64,000 nt of DNA from Agreia sp. VKM Ac-1783 (GCF_900177765.1 NZ_FXWI01000002.1:558001-622000); one strand, 5' to 3'. Positions 35,817 to 46,072 are shown, numbered from the stretch's first letter. Notes: a model not told the origin generated them from the letters alone. Numbers and translations are program-made.

Positions 35817-35993
35817 TCAGAACGCCGTGACGCGATCGATCGCCTGCTCGAAGACCTGGCTGAGCGCGGGACCGGCGAGACCCCAGATGATGATCACCAG
35901 ACCGGCCGTCATGAGAGTGATGAGCACCCAACCGGGCACATCGCCCCGATCGTCGCGGAGGCGTCGGGTGAGTCGAGTTGTTATCGAGGACAT
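35817..35993 (-). CDS. Small (58-residue) pilin-like protein of the tad locus
   Basis: A short gene encoding a basic N-terminus (MSSITTRLTRRLRDDRGD), one long hydrophobic helix containing WVLITLMTAGLVIIIWGLAG, and a short amphipathic end (ALSQVFEQAIDRVTAF). Size, topology and position between tadC and the tadE genes fit a Flp-type major pilin. It does not show the classical Gly-x4-Glu processing site. The ATG at 35993 has AGAGAGA just upstream. Function by position only. Confidence 0.75.
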   Translation of the reverse strand: MSSITTRLTRRLRDDRGDVPGWVLITLMTAGLVIIIWGLAGPALSQVFEQAIDRVTAF

Positions 35994-36066
35994 GGATCTC
36001 TCTTTTCAGCGGAATCGGAGCGTGAATCGATGATGAAGCCGTGACTAACTCGCGAGACGATCTGCA

Positions 36067-37005
36067 TCAGAATCCCGTCTGCAGCACGACGATGCCCGGC
36101 CACACGGCGAAGAGCACGGTAGTCGGAAGGATGAGGAAGACCAGAGGGACGAGCATCGTGACCTCCTTCTTGCCCGCCGCCTCGAGCAGCGCGCGCTTGG
36201 TGTCTTCGCGCGAATCCTGCGCCTGTGCTCGCAGCACGTCGGACAGCGGGGTTCCGCGCTCGAGGGCTCCTGTCATCTGTTCGACGCAGCGCGTGAACGC
36301 GGGGAGCGCCAACGCGCCGGCCCGTGACTCGAGCGCGGACACCAGTCCGACGCCCGAGTTGACGTCGGTGACGACGACGGCGAACTCGCGAGCCAGTTCT
36401 CCGGTCGAGACCCTCGCCACTCTGCGCAGGCCGTCGAGCACGGTCTCGCCGGCAGAGAGACTCAGCGTCAAGAATTCGAGAACAGTGGGAAGCTCGCTCT
36501 CGATGCGGGCGATGCGCCGTCGCGCCGCCTTGCGCAGCACCAGATCGCGCGCCATGACCCCCACCGCACTCAGCACGATGGGGATGGCCAGTTGCGTGGC
36601 CACGGGCAGGGTCGTTGTGGGCGAGGACGCGACGACAAGCACGGTGCCCACGGTCGCGCCGACTACCGCGTAGACCAGTTGCTGCGAGCGGAAGTGCTCG
36701 ACCGACAGTTCCGACCGCGATTGCGCCAGTCGGCGCTCGATCTGCTCCGCGCCACCGAGAATTCCGTCGAGAACGTCTATGGCGACCCGGGCCAAGGGCG
36801 AGAACAGCACGCCGAAAACCGGAAGCGGGTCGCTGGAACGCTTGTTCAGGAACTGCCGAGCCCCGGCCGAGACATCGACGAGGTAGGGGGCGGTGCGTTC
36901 GGCCAATGAAGGTCGCGAGAGTCGCGGAGTGACATTCACCAGCGACCAGAGGCCGATACCGAGAACGACTCCGAAGATCATCGCCCAGGCCACGGTGGCG
37001 CTCAT
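36067..37005 (-). CDS. tadC: Type II secretion F-domain protein, TadC-like
   Basis: A 312-residue inner-membrane platform protein with a T2SSF domain (about residues 165-300) and membrane helices near the N-terminus, around 115-160 and at the C-terminus. LPTVLEFLTLSLSAGETVLDGLRR and RGTPLSDVLRAQAQDSRED are typical. TadC pairs with TadB to form the machine base driven by the TadA ATPase. The ATG 37005 overlaps the tadB stop by 4 bases; the longer frame to 37206 is the antisense-like extension of tadB sequence. Confidence 0.87.
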   Translation of the reverse strand: MSATVAWAMIFGVVLGIGLWSLVNVTPRLSRPSLAERTAPYLVDVSAGARQFLNKRSSDPLPVFGVLFSPLARVAIDVLDGILGGAEQIERRLAQSRSELSVEHFRSQQLVYAVVGATVGTVLVVASSPTTTLPVATQLAIPIVLSAVGVMARDLVLRKAARRRIARIESELPTVLEFLTLSLSAGETVLDGLRRVARVSTGELAREFAVVVTDVNSGVGLVSALESRAGALALPAFTRCVEQMTGALERGTPLSDVLRAQAQDSREDTKRALLEAAGKKEVTMLVPLVFLILPTTVLFAVWPGIVVLQTGF

Positions 37006-37859
37006 GCGAACCACCGCCGTTCCTCGGGGATACGTGCGATCACCAACATCACGCGATAGGCGATGATGCTGAGGCAGAGGCCACCGACGATGAGCACGAC
37101 TCCCCCGGCGCTGTTGTAGGCCGCCGCAGCCTCGGGACGCGTCGACAAGAGAAGGAGCACGATCCACGGCGCCGCGACTCCGAGGCGGGCCGCGTTCATG
37201 ACCCACGATTGCCGGGCCTCGACCTCGCTGCGTATGGCTGCGTCTTCTCGAAGGTAGCCCGAGAGACTCCTCAGCACGCGGGTGAGGTCTGTGCCGCCCA
37301 CCTCTCGCGACATGCGCAGCGTCTCGAGGATGCGGTCGGCCGTCGGGTCTGCCAGCCGTACTTTGAGCGCATCGAGACTCACTCCGAAGTTACCCGTCGT
37401 GCGGTACGTCGCTTCGAACTCGGCGAAGGCGGCTCGGCCCGAGACCGGACCGGCGTGCGCTAGAGCGCTGACACTGTCGGGCAGGGCGACGCCGCTGCGA
37501 ACGGCTGAGACGAGGTGGTCCACGGCATCCGGCCAGAACGTGTGACTCGCGCGCCGACGAGCGCGCCCGCGGTGGCGCACCACCCAGATCGGCAGCAAGA
37601 GACCGACTACGGCCGCCGCGGCGTCGAGCGCGAGAACGGCCAGAGACGCCTCTGCAACAGCCGCCGCGACGAGGCCGAGGCACACGCTTGTGGCGAGGAA
37701 CACCGAAACCGGCACCTTCTCGAGCCCAGCACGATCGAGAAGAGAACGAATACGACCGGTGCGCCTTTCTGCTGCCGGCTCGAGCGATGCGGGCCACAAG
37801 AACGGCGCCGCGCACAGCACGAGACCGAGTCCCAGAATGAGGCCGAGCACAGTGCTCAT
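37002..37859 (-). CDS. tadB: Type II secretion F-domain protein, TadB-like
   Basis: A 285-residue membrane protein, also with a T2SSF domain: FWPDAVDHLVSAVRSGVALP, RMSREVGGTDLTRVLRSLS and VEARQSWVMNAARLGVAAPW. Three to four helices flank the cytoplasmic part. It is encoded directly after the TadA ATPase (4-base overlap at 37856-37859) and before the TadC-like gene (4-base overlap). The trio is therefore translated as a block. Confidence 0.87.
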   Translation of the reverse strand: MSTVLGLILGLGLVLCAAPFLWPASLEPAAERRTGRIRSLLDRAGLEKVPVSVFLATSVCLGLVAAAVAEASLAVLALDAAAAVVGLLLPIWVVRHRGRARRRASHTFWPDAVDHLVSAVRSGVALPDSVSALAHAGPVSGRAAFAEFEATYRTTGNFGVSLDALKVRLADPTADRILETLRMSREVGGTDLTRVLRSLSGYLREDAAIRSEVEARQSWVMNAARLGVAAPWIVLLLLSTRPEAAAAYNSAGGVVLIVGGLCLSIIAYRVMLVIARIPEERRWFA

Positions 37860-39109
37860 CGGTCGCCCCGTGCCAGCACGATCGACGGGTCGAGACCGGC
37901 AGCGCGGAACTTCGCGAGCTTCGTGGGATATCCGCCGGTCGCGACGAGGTCTCGGCCGTCGAGACCGAAGATCGTGCTGGCCTCGATGACTCCGCCGTGC
38001 TCTGCGGACCCTGCAACCTGGCCGCTCGGCGCGAGGATCTCGGTGATGCGACGGGCACCGCGCTTGTCCATCTCGCAGTGCACGACGATGTCGATGCACG
38101 ATGCCACCGTGGGGGTCACGAACGCGGCATCGATGTTGCGCCCGGCGAGCAGTGGCAGCGTGCACAGCTTTACGAGGGCATCCCGTGCGCTGTTGGCGTG
38201 GATGCTGCAGGCTCCCGGCAGTCCACTGTTCAGGGCGATGAGCAGGTCGAGGCTCTCAGCCTCGCGCACCTCTCCGACCACGATGCGGTCGGGGCGCATT
38301 CTCAGCGCTTCTTTGATCAGGCGGCGCAGCGTGATCTCGCCTGTGCCCTCGAGGCTCGCCTGACGGCACTGCATCGCCACGACGTCGCGCGCCGAGAGGT
38401 CGAGTTCGAAGGTCTCCTCCACGGTGACGACGCGATCGCTCGGTCGCGCGACCGAGAGCAGGGCATTGAGCAGCGTGGTCTTGCCGCTCTGAGTCGCGCC
38501 CGACACAAGGATGTTCTGCTGCGCGAGCACGCACATGCGCAGGAATTCGGCGGCCTGCTGCGTGAGAGCTCCGAGGCCGACGAGCTGATGGAGGTCTCGG
38601 ATGCGCCGGGCGAATTTACGGATGTTGACCGCAAGATGGGCTCGGGTGACGTCGGGAATCACGACATGGAGTCGACTGCCGTCGGGAAGGGACGCATCGA
38701 CGAAGGGCGAACTCAGGTCGACGCGCCGCCCGGAGCTCTGCAGCATGCGCTCGACGAGCTCGCGCACCTCCAGGTCGGACAGAACCACATTCGAGAGCTC
38801 TGACACTCCGTTGCGAGCGACGAACACCCTGTCGGGGCCGTTGATCCAGATCTCCTCGATGCCAGGATCATCGAGCAGCGGCTGGAGGGCGCCGAACCCC
38901 GTGAGCGACGCCACCACCTCACGGGTGGCAACGGTCTCGTCGGCGAGTAACGGTGCGCCGCCGCCCAAGGCTCGCTCTGTGTAACTGCGAACCTCGTCGT
39001 CGACGAACCGTCGGGCCAGAGTCTCGTCTGACGCGAGGTCGACGCCCTCGCGGCGCACGCGGTCGCGCACACGCTCGGTGATCAGCTGCACGGCGTTGGC
39101 CACTCGCAT
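37856..39109 (-). CDS. tadA: CpaF/TadA-type secretion ATPase
   Basis: A 417-residue type II/IV secretion ATPase powering assembly of the tad pilus. It has an N-terminal domain with GFGALQPLLDDPGIEEIWING, Walker A GATQSGKT (204-211), the Asp box at about 230 (VEETFEL), and a Walker B/His box segment RMRPDRIVVGEVREAE. It is the first gene of the visible tad unit. I see no tadZ/ssd gene before it: the upstream neighbour is an unrelated ABC transporter permease read in the same direction, 96 bases away. Confidence 0.93.
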   Translation of the reverse strand: MRVANAVQLITERVRDRVRREGVDLASDETLARRFVDDEVRSYTERALGGGAPLLADETVATREVVASLTGFGALQPLLDDPGIEEIWINGPDRVFVARNGVSELSNVVLSDLEVRELVERMLQSSGRRVDLSSPFVDASLPDGSRLHVVIPDVTRAHLAVNIRKFARRIRDLHQLVGLGALTQQAAEFLRMCVLAQQNILVSGATQSGKTTLLNALLSVARPSDRVVTVEETFELDLSARDVVAMQCRQASLEGTGEITLRRLIKEALRMRPDRIVVGEVREAESLDLLIALNSGLPGACSIHANSARDALVKLCTLPLLAGRNIDAAFVTPTVASCIDIVVHCEMDKRGARRITEILAPSGQVAGSAEHGGVIEASTIFGLDGRDLVATGGYPTKLAKFRAAGLDPSIVLARGDR

Positions 39110-39205
39110 CCTCCTGTCGATCGCCCTCGACCGACATGATGCACCGAAACGCCGAAGCCCCGCGGAAGTTATCCACAGGGCTCCGGCGAACGAGCGATCT
39201 AACTC

Positions 39206-40495
39206 CTACTCGTAGCGCAGCGATTCGATCGGATCCTGCCGGGCAGCTCGGATGGCAGGGATGGTTCCGGCAAGGAACGCGATGCCCATCACCACCACGA
39301 TGATGACCGCGATCGATACGGGGTCGAAGGCGATGAGAGTGAGCCCCGGCAGCGCAGACAGCAGGCCGTTCGCGAGAGCCCCGTTCAGCACTGTCCCCGC
39401 AAGAATCGCCCCGGCCGCTCCGATGGCGCTTCCCAGGAATCCGATGAACACGGCCTCGAGACTGAACAGTCCGAAGACCCGCCCCGCCCCCATTCCCATG
39501 GCTTTCATCAAACCGATCTCCCGAGTGCGCTCCTGCACGCTCATCAGGAGAGTGTTCACGATGCCGAAGCCCGCCGCGATCAGGGCGATCACCGCGAACC
39601 CGTTCAGCACCAGCACGATCGCGTCGATGACCGTTTTGAACGACCCGATCTGATCCTCCACAGTGGTGGCGTCGTAACCGAGAGCCTTGAGGTCGCTCTT
39701 GATCGTCGAGACCTGTGCATCGGAGGATGACGGATCGAATCTCAGACTGACCGAGGCATAGCTGTCTTTCGTCGAGGTACTCAAACCGACCGATTGCGCG
39801 TTGTACAGCGCGGTCGTGAGCGCGTCGTTGGCGGTGAGGCTCGAACTCCCGAGGAGACCGGCCTCCGCCACGCCCGAGACCGTCGCGTCGATCGTGCTCG
39901 ACGCGCCCGTCTGATCGGTGACGCCGAACGACACCGTCTTGCCCACGGCATCCGCATCGCTCGCGAAGCCGAGCGGTTCGACATACGACACGGGCAGCGC
40001 GACCTCGAAAGACGTGCTGTCGCTCGCGGGCTCCGAACCCGCCGCCAGGTCGAGGCTCATGCCCGACACGAAGCCGCCGATCGACGCCTGGTACGGAGTG
40101 CCCCCGGCGTATTCCACGTAGTTCGGGCGGGCGGTCAGAACGGGTTCGACCGATTGCACGCCCGGCACAGCCCGGATGCCGTCGAGCTCCGCCGCCGTGA
40201 TCGCCTCGACCGTCGAGCCAGGTCTGCCGGTCGCGCTCGAGACGTTGGTGGTGTCGGGCTCGTATTTCGCGGGCCCAGACGTGGTGTTCTCAACGGTCTT
40301 CGTGACGGTCATCACGTCGTTCGCACCGATCGATGAGACCGTCGTGTCGATGTAGCGGTTGATCCCCGTTCCCACACCACTGGTGAGCGCCAACGTGAAG
40401 GCTCCGATGAAGATGGCCAGCACGGTGAGAATCGTGCGGGTCTTGCTGCGAAAGGTGTTGCTGATCGCCGAGCGGATCAGATCGAGGCCGCTCAT
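39206..40495 (-). CDS. ABC transporter permease, MacB/FtsX type
   Basis: A 429-residue membrane protein with an N-terminal helix (about 20-42), an extracytoplasmic MacB periplasmic-core-like domain of about 240 residues and three C-terminal helices. The junction motif RTREIGLMKAMGMGAGRVFG is characteristic, as is the final IPAIRAARQDPIESLRYE. These transporters act by mechanotransmission or extrude peptides, lipids or antibiotics. It overlaps the ATPase gene by 4 bases; both may be controlled by the divergent two-component system. Substrate unknown. Confidence 0.92.
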   Translation of the reverse strand: MSGLDLIRSAISNTFRSKTRTILTVLAIFIGAFTLALTSGVGTGINRYIDTTVSSIGANDVMTVTKTVENTTSGPAKYEPDTTNVSSATGRPGSTVEAITAAELDGIRAVPGVQSVEPVLTARPNYVEYAGGTPYQASIGGFVSGMSLDLAAGSEPASDSTSFEVALPVSYVEPLGFASDADAVGKTVSFGVTDQTGASSTIDATVSGVAEAGLLGSSSLTANDALTTALYNAQSVGLSTSTKDSYASVSLRFDPSSSDAQVSTIKSDLKALGYDATTVEDQIGSFKTVIDAIVLVLNGFAVIALIAAGFGIVNTLLMSVQERTREIGLMKAMGMGAGRVFGLFSLEAVFIGFLGSAIGAAGAILAGTVLNGALANGLLSALPGLTLIAFDPVSIAVIIVVVMGIAFLAGTIPAIRAARQDPIESLRYE

Positions 40496-41187
40496 GCGCT
40501 CTCTCCGCTCCGGTCGACGATCAGCCCGTCGCGGATGAAGACGCTGCGGTCGGTCTTCGCCGCGAGGTCCTCGTCGTGGGTCACCACGATCAGAGTGATC
40601 CCGGTTCGTCTGTTGAGATCGAAGAGGATGTCTTCGACCACCGTTCCGGTCGCCGTGTCGAGGTTGCCCGTCGGTTCGTCGGCGAAGATCACCCGCGGCT
40701 CGTTCACCAGCGCCCGCGCGATGACGACCCGCTGCTTCTGTCCTCCCGACAGGTCGGTGGCCCGGTTCTTCGCCTTGTCTGCGAGCTCGAGGCGTTCGAG
40801 CGCCTCCATGCCGCGTCGTCGTCGCTCTGCGCCGCTCACACCCGCGATCCGTAGCGGCAGAGTCACGTTGTCGAGCACCGAGGTGTTGGGCGTCAGAAAG
40901 AACTGCTGAAAGACGAAGCCGAACGTCTGGTTGCGTGTGCGATTGAGCACCCGACCTCCCAGCGCCCCGGCGTCGCGACCGCTGAGCTCGACCGCGCCCG
41001 TGGACGGCTTGTCGAGCAGCGCGAGCAGGTGCATCAGAGTCGACTTGCCTGAGCCGCTCTTTCCGACGATCGACACGGACTCCCCTTCCTCGATGTCGAT
41101 CGACACGCCCTTCAATGCATCGAAGCGCGCCGCTCCGCGCCCATAGGACTTCTTGACGTCTCGCGCCGCGAGAACCGGGACCGGCAT
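40492..41187 (-). CDS. ABC transporter ATP-binding protein, MacB/LolD type
   Basis: A 231-residue ATPase. Walker A is VGKSGSGKST, the Q-loop lies in FVFQQFFL, the signature is LSGGQKQRV, Walker B with D-loop is [12 protein letters not shown], and the H-loop is VTHD. It forms the transporter with the downstream permease, with a 4-base ATGA overlap. About 180 bases separate it from the divergent sensor kinase gene, which leaves room for two promoters. Confidence 0.94.
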   Translation of the reverse strand: MPVPVLAARDVKKSYGRGAARFDALKGVSIDIEEGESVSIVGKSGSGKSTLMHLLALLDKPSTGAVELSGRDAGALGGRVLNRTRNQTFGFVFQQFFLTPNTSVLDNVTLPLRIAGVSGAERRRRGMEALERLELADKAKNRATDLSGGQKQRVVIARALVNEPRVIFADEPTGNLDTATGTVVEDILFDLNRRTGITLIVVTHDEDLAAKTDRSVFIRDGLIVDRSGESA

Positions 41188-41368
41188 GGCTGCTCCTGTG
41201 TGTTGTCATCACGTGCGTTGTGCACGATCACTCCAGACTGGCGGCCAACCGGATGCGCGTCGTCACCCCGGCACGGCATCTTCGGCTACCACGAACGTGG
41301 GACGCGCTCGGCCTGGGCGTACTGCGAGACTGGACGACAGCGAGCCGACGAGACGAAGGGGGTGCGCC

Positions 41369-42616
41369 ATGAGATCTGGCTCTCGAGCGTTTCCCGTTCC
41401 TTTCGAGTCTCCGCTGCCCGCGCGACTGCGCTGGATCCCTTCGGCCCTCGCGATCGTCGTCGTCTGCATTCCGGTCGTCGTCGCATCCCAGCACGGAGCG
41501 ATGACCGGCGGAACAACCGCCTCGATCGTGACGGCATCTGTGCTCGTCGCCCTGGTCTTGGTCGCCACCCTGCTGCTGCGCATCCGATTCCCTCGGTGCA
41601 CAGCGGCGGTCGCGATCGCCACGACGTGTGTGGTCGTGCTGCTCTCACACCTGGACGTCGTCGGACCCGGTCCGGTCGTCGCGGCGGTTCTGTGCGTCAT
41701 GATCACCGTCTTCGGCGTGGGATCTCGGCAAGGCCGCACCCTGGCACTCACCCTCGCCGGCATCGGCGTAGCCGCCATCGGCCTCACCATATTGTGCGCG
41801 CCGCCCGCGGGCTCGCGCGGCGTCGAATCACTGATCACGCTCGTCGCCCTCGTGGGTCTCGCTGCCACGGGCGGGATCGCTCAATACAACGGTCGGGCCT
41901 TTATTCAGGCCATCACCGAACGGGCACGGCGTGCCGAGGAGACCCGCGAGTCTGAGGCCGAGCGGCGCGTGGCGGAGGAACGGCTCGCCATCGCCCGCGA
42001 CCTGCACGATGTTATGGCGCACCAGATCGCCGTGATCAATCTGCACGCCGCGTCAGCCTCACAGGCGTTGCGCACACGACCGGATGACGCGGAACGCTCA
42101 CTCACTACCGTTCGAGAGGCGGCTCGCACCGTCCTCGGCGAGATAGGGAGCCTGCTGACCGTGCTCCGTTCAGCAGACGGCGACCACGCGGGTTCCCTGG
42201 CTCCCACTCCGGGCCTCGCGCACCTTCCCCAGCTGCTCGACGAGTTCTCGAGAGCCGGCTTGACCGTCGAGCTGCGAACAGTCGGAACCGCGGTCGAGCT
42301 CGACTCGCTTCGCGACATCGTGTCCCATCGAGTGCTCCAAGAGGGTCTGACGAACGCACACAAGCACGGAGGCGACGGAACCGCCCTCGTGCAGCTCGAC
42401 TACGGCCCCGACCGGCTCGAGATCACGGTCACCAATATGACGCGGCCTCGCCGCGACGACCGGATCGTCGTTGCCGTCGGCCATGGACTCGTCGGCGTTC
42501 GGGAGCGCGTCTCGTCTGTCGGCGGCGTCCTAGAGACGTCGTTCGGCCCCGGCCCTGTGCACCGCTTCGTCGTGACCATCCCGTTCGACACCTCCAATCC
42601 GGGAGCGCATCCATGA
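41369..42616 (+). CDS. Sensor histidine kinase, NarL-partner (HisKA_3) type
   Basis: A 415-residue membrane kinase. The first 185 residues hold about five to six hydrophobic helices with short loops, so it probably senses membrane stress. The dimerisation box is [18 protein letters not shown] with phospho-acceptor His213. The N-box is [12 protein letters not shown] and the ATP lid [11 protein letters not shown]. The start ATG 41369 follows GGGGGTG. It is co-translated with the response regulator (4-base overlap) and divergent from a MacB-like exporter, which it may regulate. Confidence 0.92.
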   Translation: MRSGSRAFPVPFESPLPARLRWIPSALAIVVVCIPVVVASQHGAMTGGTTASIVTASVLVALVLVATLLLRIRFPRCTAAVAIATTCVVVLLSHLDVVGPGPVVAAVLCVMITVFGVGSRQGRTLALTLAGIGVAAIGLTILCAPPAGSRGVESLITLVALVGLAATGGIAQYNGRAFIQAITERARRAEETRESEAERRVAEERLAIARDLHDVMAHQIAVINLHAASASQALRTRPDDAERSLTTVREAARTVLGEIGSLLTVLRSADGDHAGSLAPTPGLAHLPQLLDEFSRAGLTVELRTVGTAVELDSLRDIVSHRVLQEGLTNAHKHGGDGTALVQLDYGPDRLEITVTNMTRPRRDDRIVVAVGHGLVGVRERVSSVGGVLETSFGPGPVHRFVVTIPFDTSNPGAHP

Positions 42617-43281
42617 TCTCCGTCGTCCTTGCCGATGACCAGGCCCTCATCCGCACCGCCGTCTCCGAACTCGTGTCTCACACCGAGGGCCTCGCCGTCG
42701 TCGGCGAGGCCTCGAACGGTCTCGAGGCCGTGGATGTGGTTCGCGCGACGCGTCCCGACATCGTGCTGATGGACATCCGGATGCCCGTTATGGACGGGCT
42801 ACAGGCAACCGAGGTCATCTGCGCCGACCCCGAGCTCGCAGAGACCCGCATCATCATTCTCACGACCTTCGAAGACGACGAGTACGTCTTGCGCGCGCTG
42901 AGGGCAGGCGCCAGCGGGTTTCTCGGCAAAGGCACCGAGGCCGACGCCTTGATGGCGGCGATCCGAACCGTCAACGATGGCGAAGCCCTGTTGTCGCCGA
43001 AAGCCACCCGGGCCCTCATCGATCGATATCTCTCGCCCGCCGACTCGGCACCGCACCGTGTTCCCGACGAGCTCGCTCTTCTGACCGAGCGCGAACGCGA
43101 GATTCTGCTGCTTGTGGCGTCGGGTCTGTCGAACGGCGAGATCGCGGCCAGGCTGGTGATCTCACCGCAGACTGCCAAGACGCACGTGAACCGCATGATG
43201 TCGAAGCTCGGCGTGCACGATCGTGCTCAACTCGTGATCATCGCCTACGAGTCCGGATTGCTGGTCGCAGGGCGAAGCTGA
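42613..43281 (+). CDS. NarL/LuxR-family response regulator
   Basis: A 222-residue regulator with the phospho-acceptor Asp54 in [12 protein letters not shown], conserved Thr in ILTTFEDD and Lys106 in [10 protein letters not shown]. The C-terminal LuxR helix-turn-helix reads [20 protein letters not shown] and continues with [13 protein letters not shown]. It is the cognate partner of the kinase by overlap. The DNA targets are unknown; the divergent ABC exporter is the first candidate. Confidence 0.95.
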   Translation: MISVVLADDQALIRTAVSELVSHTEGLAVVGEASNGLEAVDVVRATRPDIVLMDIRMPVMDGLQATEVICADPELAETRIIILTTFEDDEYVLRALRAGASGFLGKGTEADALMAAIRTVNDGEALLSPKATRALIDRYLSPADSAPHRVPDELALLTEREREILLLVASGLSNGEIAARLVISPQTAKTHVNRMMSKLGVHDRAQLVIIAYESGLLVAGRS

Positions 43282-43312
43282 CGGGCACTCGCCGGTACAC
43301 TGGATCTGCTCT

Positions 43313-43394
43313 GCGGGAGTGGTGGAATTGGTAGACACGCAGGATTTAGGTTCCTGTGCTTTCGAGCGTGAGGGTTCAAGTCCCTTCTCCCGTA
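43313..43394 (+). tRNA. tRNA-Leu (anticodon UAG)
   Basis: A class II tRNA of 82 bases. The acceptor GCGGGAG pairs with CTCCCGT (with a G-U at the first position), and A is the discriminator base. The anticodon stem CAGGA/TCCTG encloses TTTAGGT, giving anticodon UAG, read as CUA and other CUN leucine codons. A variable arm is present and the T-arm GAGGGTTCAAGTCCCTT is intact. CCA is not encoded. Confidence 0.95.
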
Positions 43395-43434
43395 CTCCTC
43401 ATTGTCGTCCGCGTATCCCGCAGCTCGGCGGGGG

Positions 43435-43440
43435 TACTCT
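43435..43440 (+). promoter_or_regulatory. -10 element upstream of dedA
   Basis: TACTCT, preceded by GGGG, lies about 72 bases before GTG 43513. The start codon has GGAG five bases upstream. It could also be readthrough from the tRNA promoter. Confidence 0.3.
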
Positions 43441-43512
43441 TGATGCACGCAGATCAGACCCTTGTCCGCCGCCGACCGGCCTTGACTCGACCCGCCGACG
43501 ACTGGAGCTCAC

Positions 43513-44235
43513 GTGACACACGCCGCAATCATCCCCTGGCTCGACCCGGAGACGCTCATCCAGGGCTTCGGGCCTCTTGCGCTCGTCGGCGTCTGTCTCA
43601 TCATCTTCGCCGAGACCGGACTTCTGATCGGGTTCCTCTTTCCGGGCGACACCCTACTGATCATCACCGGCCTCCTCACCTTCGCCGGAACGATCAAGAT
43701 CGACATCTGGTGGGTGTGCCTCGCGGTCGGATTCGCCGCATTCCTCGGCGGTGAGGTGGGGTACCTCATCGGGCACAAGTTCGGTCCGCGCATCTTCGAG
43801 CGCAAAGAGTCGGGCATCTTCAGCATCAAGAACGTCGAACGCACGAACGCGTTCTTCGCCAAGTACGGCGCCTTCGCCGTGATCCTGGCTCGCTTCGTGC
43901 CCGTCGTTCGCACTTTCGCTCCGATCGCCGCGGGCGTCGGCCACATGAACTACCGCAAGTACTCGCTGTACAACCTGATCGGCGCGATCATCTGGGGCGC
44001 CGGCGTGACCTATGGCGGATTCGTTCTCGGATACATCCCTCCCGTCGCCGACTTCGTCACGAAGTACATCGACATCATCCTGCTCGCCGCAGTCGCGGCG
44101 ACGCTCATCCCCACGATCTGGCACTACGTGCAGTCGACGATGAAGGCTCGAAAGGCCAACGCTGCGGGGGCCGCCGAGCCTCATGCAGATCTGGCACTCG
44201 ACCCCGAGGTCTTCGATCACAAGCCGGAGGCTTAG
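43513..44235 (+). CDS. DedA-family membrane protein
   Basis: A 240-residue polytopic protein with the SNARE-associated (VTT/DedA) domain. Signatures are [37 protein letters not shown], and the conserved [17 protein letters not shown]-like stretch ([19 protein letters not shown]), with reentrant-loop prolines. DedA proteins are lipid flippases or scramblases that recycle undecaprenyl or other phospholipids and support membrane homeostasis. GTG start with GGAG. It is 13 bases before aspS, so probably co-transcribed. Confidence 0.93.
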   Translation: MTHAAIIPWLDPETLIQGFGPLALVGVCLIIFAETGLLIGFLFPGDTLLIITGLLTFAGTIKIDIWWVCLAVGFAAFLGGEVGYLIGHKFGPRIFERKESGIFSIKNVERTNAFFAKYGAFAVILARFVPVVRTFAPIAAGVGHMNYRKYSLYNLIGAIIWGAGVTYGGFVLGYIPPVADFVTKYIDIILLAAVAATLIPTIWHYVQSTMKARKANAAGAAEPHADLALDPEVFDHKPEA

Positions 44236-44248
44236 GAAGCACGCATCA

Positions 44249-46021
44249 ATGTATAGAACCAACTACGCGTCGTCGCTCACCCGCGAAGACGTGGGCCAAG
44301 ACGTCATGCTCTCCGGATGGGTCGCACGCATCCGCGACCACGGTGGCGTCGCCTTTATCGACCTGCGCGACGCATCCGGTATCGCCCAGGTCACGTTCCG
44401 TGACGAGCTTGTCGCAACGGCCGAGAGCCTCCGGGTCGAGTCCGTCGTCACCGTCAAGGGAATCGTCCGCGAGCGTCCAGCCGGCAACATCAACACGACG
44501 ATCGCGTCCGGCGAGGTCGAGATCCAGGCGACGAGCCTCGAGGTTCTCGCCGCGAGCGACATCCTGCCGTTCCAGCTCGACGACGAACCCGGCGAAGAGA
44601 CCCGCTTGGCCTACCGCTACCTCGATCTTCGTCGCGAGAGCGCGGCCTACCCACTGAAGCTGCGCTCCAAGGTGTCGGCGGCCGTTCGCAACGTGCTCGT
44701 CGACGAGGACTTCGTCGAGGTCGAGACCCCGACCCTTACTCACTCCACCCCCGAAGGCGCGCGCGACTTCCTTGTTCCCGCACGCCTCAAGCCCGGCACG
44801 TTCTACGCGCTGCCGCAGAGCCCGCAGCTGTTCAAGCAGCTCCTCATGGTCGGCGGATTCGAGAAGTACTTCCAGATCGCGCGCTGCTACCGCGACGAAG
44901 ACTTCAGGGCAGACAGGCAGCCCGAGTTCACCCAGCTCGACGTCGAGATGAGCTTCGTCGATCAAGAAGAGGTCATCGCGCTCGCCGAGAAGGTGCTGCG
45001 CGCCATGTGGCGCACGATCGATGTCGAGCTTCCCACGCCGCTTCCCCGCATGACCTACGCAGAAGCCATGCGTCGCTTCGGCTCCGACAAGCCCGACCTG
45101 CGCTTCGGCCTCGAGCTGGTCGAGTTCACCGAATACTTCGAGGGCAGCGACTTCGCCATCTTCAAAGCGCCTTACGTCGGCGCCGTCGTGATGCCCGGCG
45201 GTGCCGGCCAGGCCCGTCGCGCGCTCGACGCGTGGCAGGAGTGGGCGAAGCAGCGCGGAGCGAAGGGCCTCGCCTACGTTCTCGTCGGCGAAGACGGAGA
45301 ACTCCGCGGCCCCGTCGCGAAGAACCTGTCCGACGACGAGCGCGCCGGACTCGTCGCGCACGCCGGCGCGCAGCCCGGCGACTGCATCTTCTTCGCGGCA
45401 GGCGCCCCCAAGGCCTCACGCGGCCTGCTCGGCGCACTCCGCGGAGAAATCGCAGCCCGCCAGGGTCTCATCGACCCCGACGCCTGGGCGTTCACCTGGG
45501 TGGTCGACGCCCCTCTCTTCGAACCTGCAGGCGATGCCGTCGCGAGTGGCGACGTCGCCGTCGGTGCCGGCGCATGGACAGCGGTACACCACGCCTTCAC
45601 GTCGCCCAAGCCCGAGTTCATCGACACTTTCGACTCCGACCCCGAATCCGCCCTGTCGTATGCCTACGACATCGTCTGCAACGGCAACGAGATCGGCGGC
45701 GGAAGCATCCGTATCCACACGCGCGAGCTGCAGGAGCGCGTCTTCAAGATCATGGGCATCAGCGAAGAAGAGGCCGAGGAGAAGTTCGGCTTCCTTCTGC
45801 AGGCCTTCGCGTTCGGCGCACCGCCGCACGGAGGATTCGCCATGGGCTTCGACCGTGTCGTATCGCTTCTGGCTGCGACCGAGTCGATCCGCGACGTCAT
45901 CGCATTCCCCAAGTCGGGCGGCGGCAACGACCCGCTCACGGGCGCACCGGCCGAGCTGGAAGCCGTGCAGCAGATCGAGCTGTACCGCACCCTCGGGGTA
46001 CAGGCCCTCCCCCAGAAGTAA
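44249..46021 (+). CDS. aspS: Aspartate--tRNA ligase
   Basis: A 590-residue class IIb aminoacyl-tRNA synthetase of bacterial type, with a GAD insertion. The N-terminal OB-fold contains [20 protein letters not shown]. Class II motif 1 lies around [19 protein letters not shown], motif 2 is [20 protein letters not shown], and motif 3 is [16 protein letters not shown] 44249 has AGGAAG nine bases upstream. Whether it is discriminating or also charges tRNA-Asn cannot be settled by eye. Confidence 0.97.
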   Translation: MYRTNYASSLTREDVGQDVMLSGWVARIRDHGGVAFIDLRDASGIAQVTFRDELVATAESLRVESVVTVKGIVRERPAGNINTTIASGEVEIQATSLEVLAASDILPFQLDDEPGEETRLAYRYLDLRRESAAYPLKLRSKVSAAVRNVLVDEDFVEVETPTLTHSTPEGARDFLVPARLKPGTFYALPQSPQLFKQLLMVGGFEKYFQIARCYRDEDFRADRQPEFTQLDVEMSFVDQEEVIALAEKVLRAMWRTIDVELPTPLPRMTYAEAMRRFGSDKPDLRFGLELVEFTEYFEGSDFAIFKAPYVGAVVMPGGAGQARRALDAWQEWAKQRGAKGLAYVLVGEDGELRGPVAKNLSDDERAGLVAHAGAQPGDCIFFAAGAPKASRGLLGALRGEIAARQGLIDPDAWAFTWVVDAPLFEPAGDAVASGDVAVGAGAWTAVHHAFTSPKPEFIDTFDSDPESALSYAYDIVCNGNEIGGGSIRIHTRELQERVFKIMGISEEEAEEKFGFLLQAFAFGAPPHGGFAMGFDRVVSLLAATESIRDVIAFPKSGGGNDPLTGAPAELEAVQQIELYRTLGVQALPQK

Positions 46022-46026
46022 GCCCT

Positions 46027-46072
46027 CGGCACGGGGACACCTCGCCTACGGGTGGAGGTGCTCCTCGTGCCG
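46027..46072. terminator. Hairpin between aspS and the CDF gene
   Basis: CGGCACG (46027-46033) pairs with CGTGCCG (46066-46072), and an inner CACCTC pairs with GAGGTG with small internal mismatches. It lies just after the aspS stop and inside the last codons of the convergent CDF gene. Confidence 0.55.

Noticed and set aside
40496-41212. Extended start of the MacB-like permease (668-residue frame)
   Set aside because: The added part lies over the ATPase gene in another frame; ATG 40495 overlaps the ATPase stop in the usual way.
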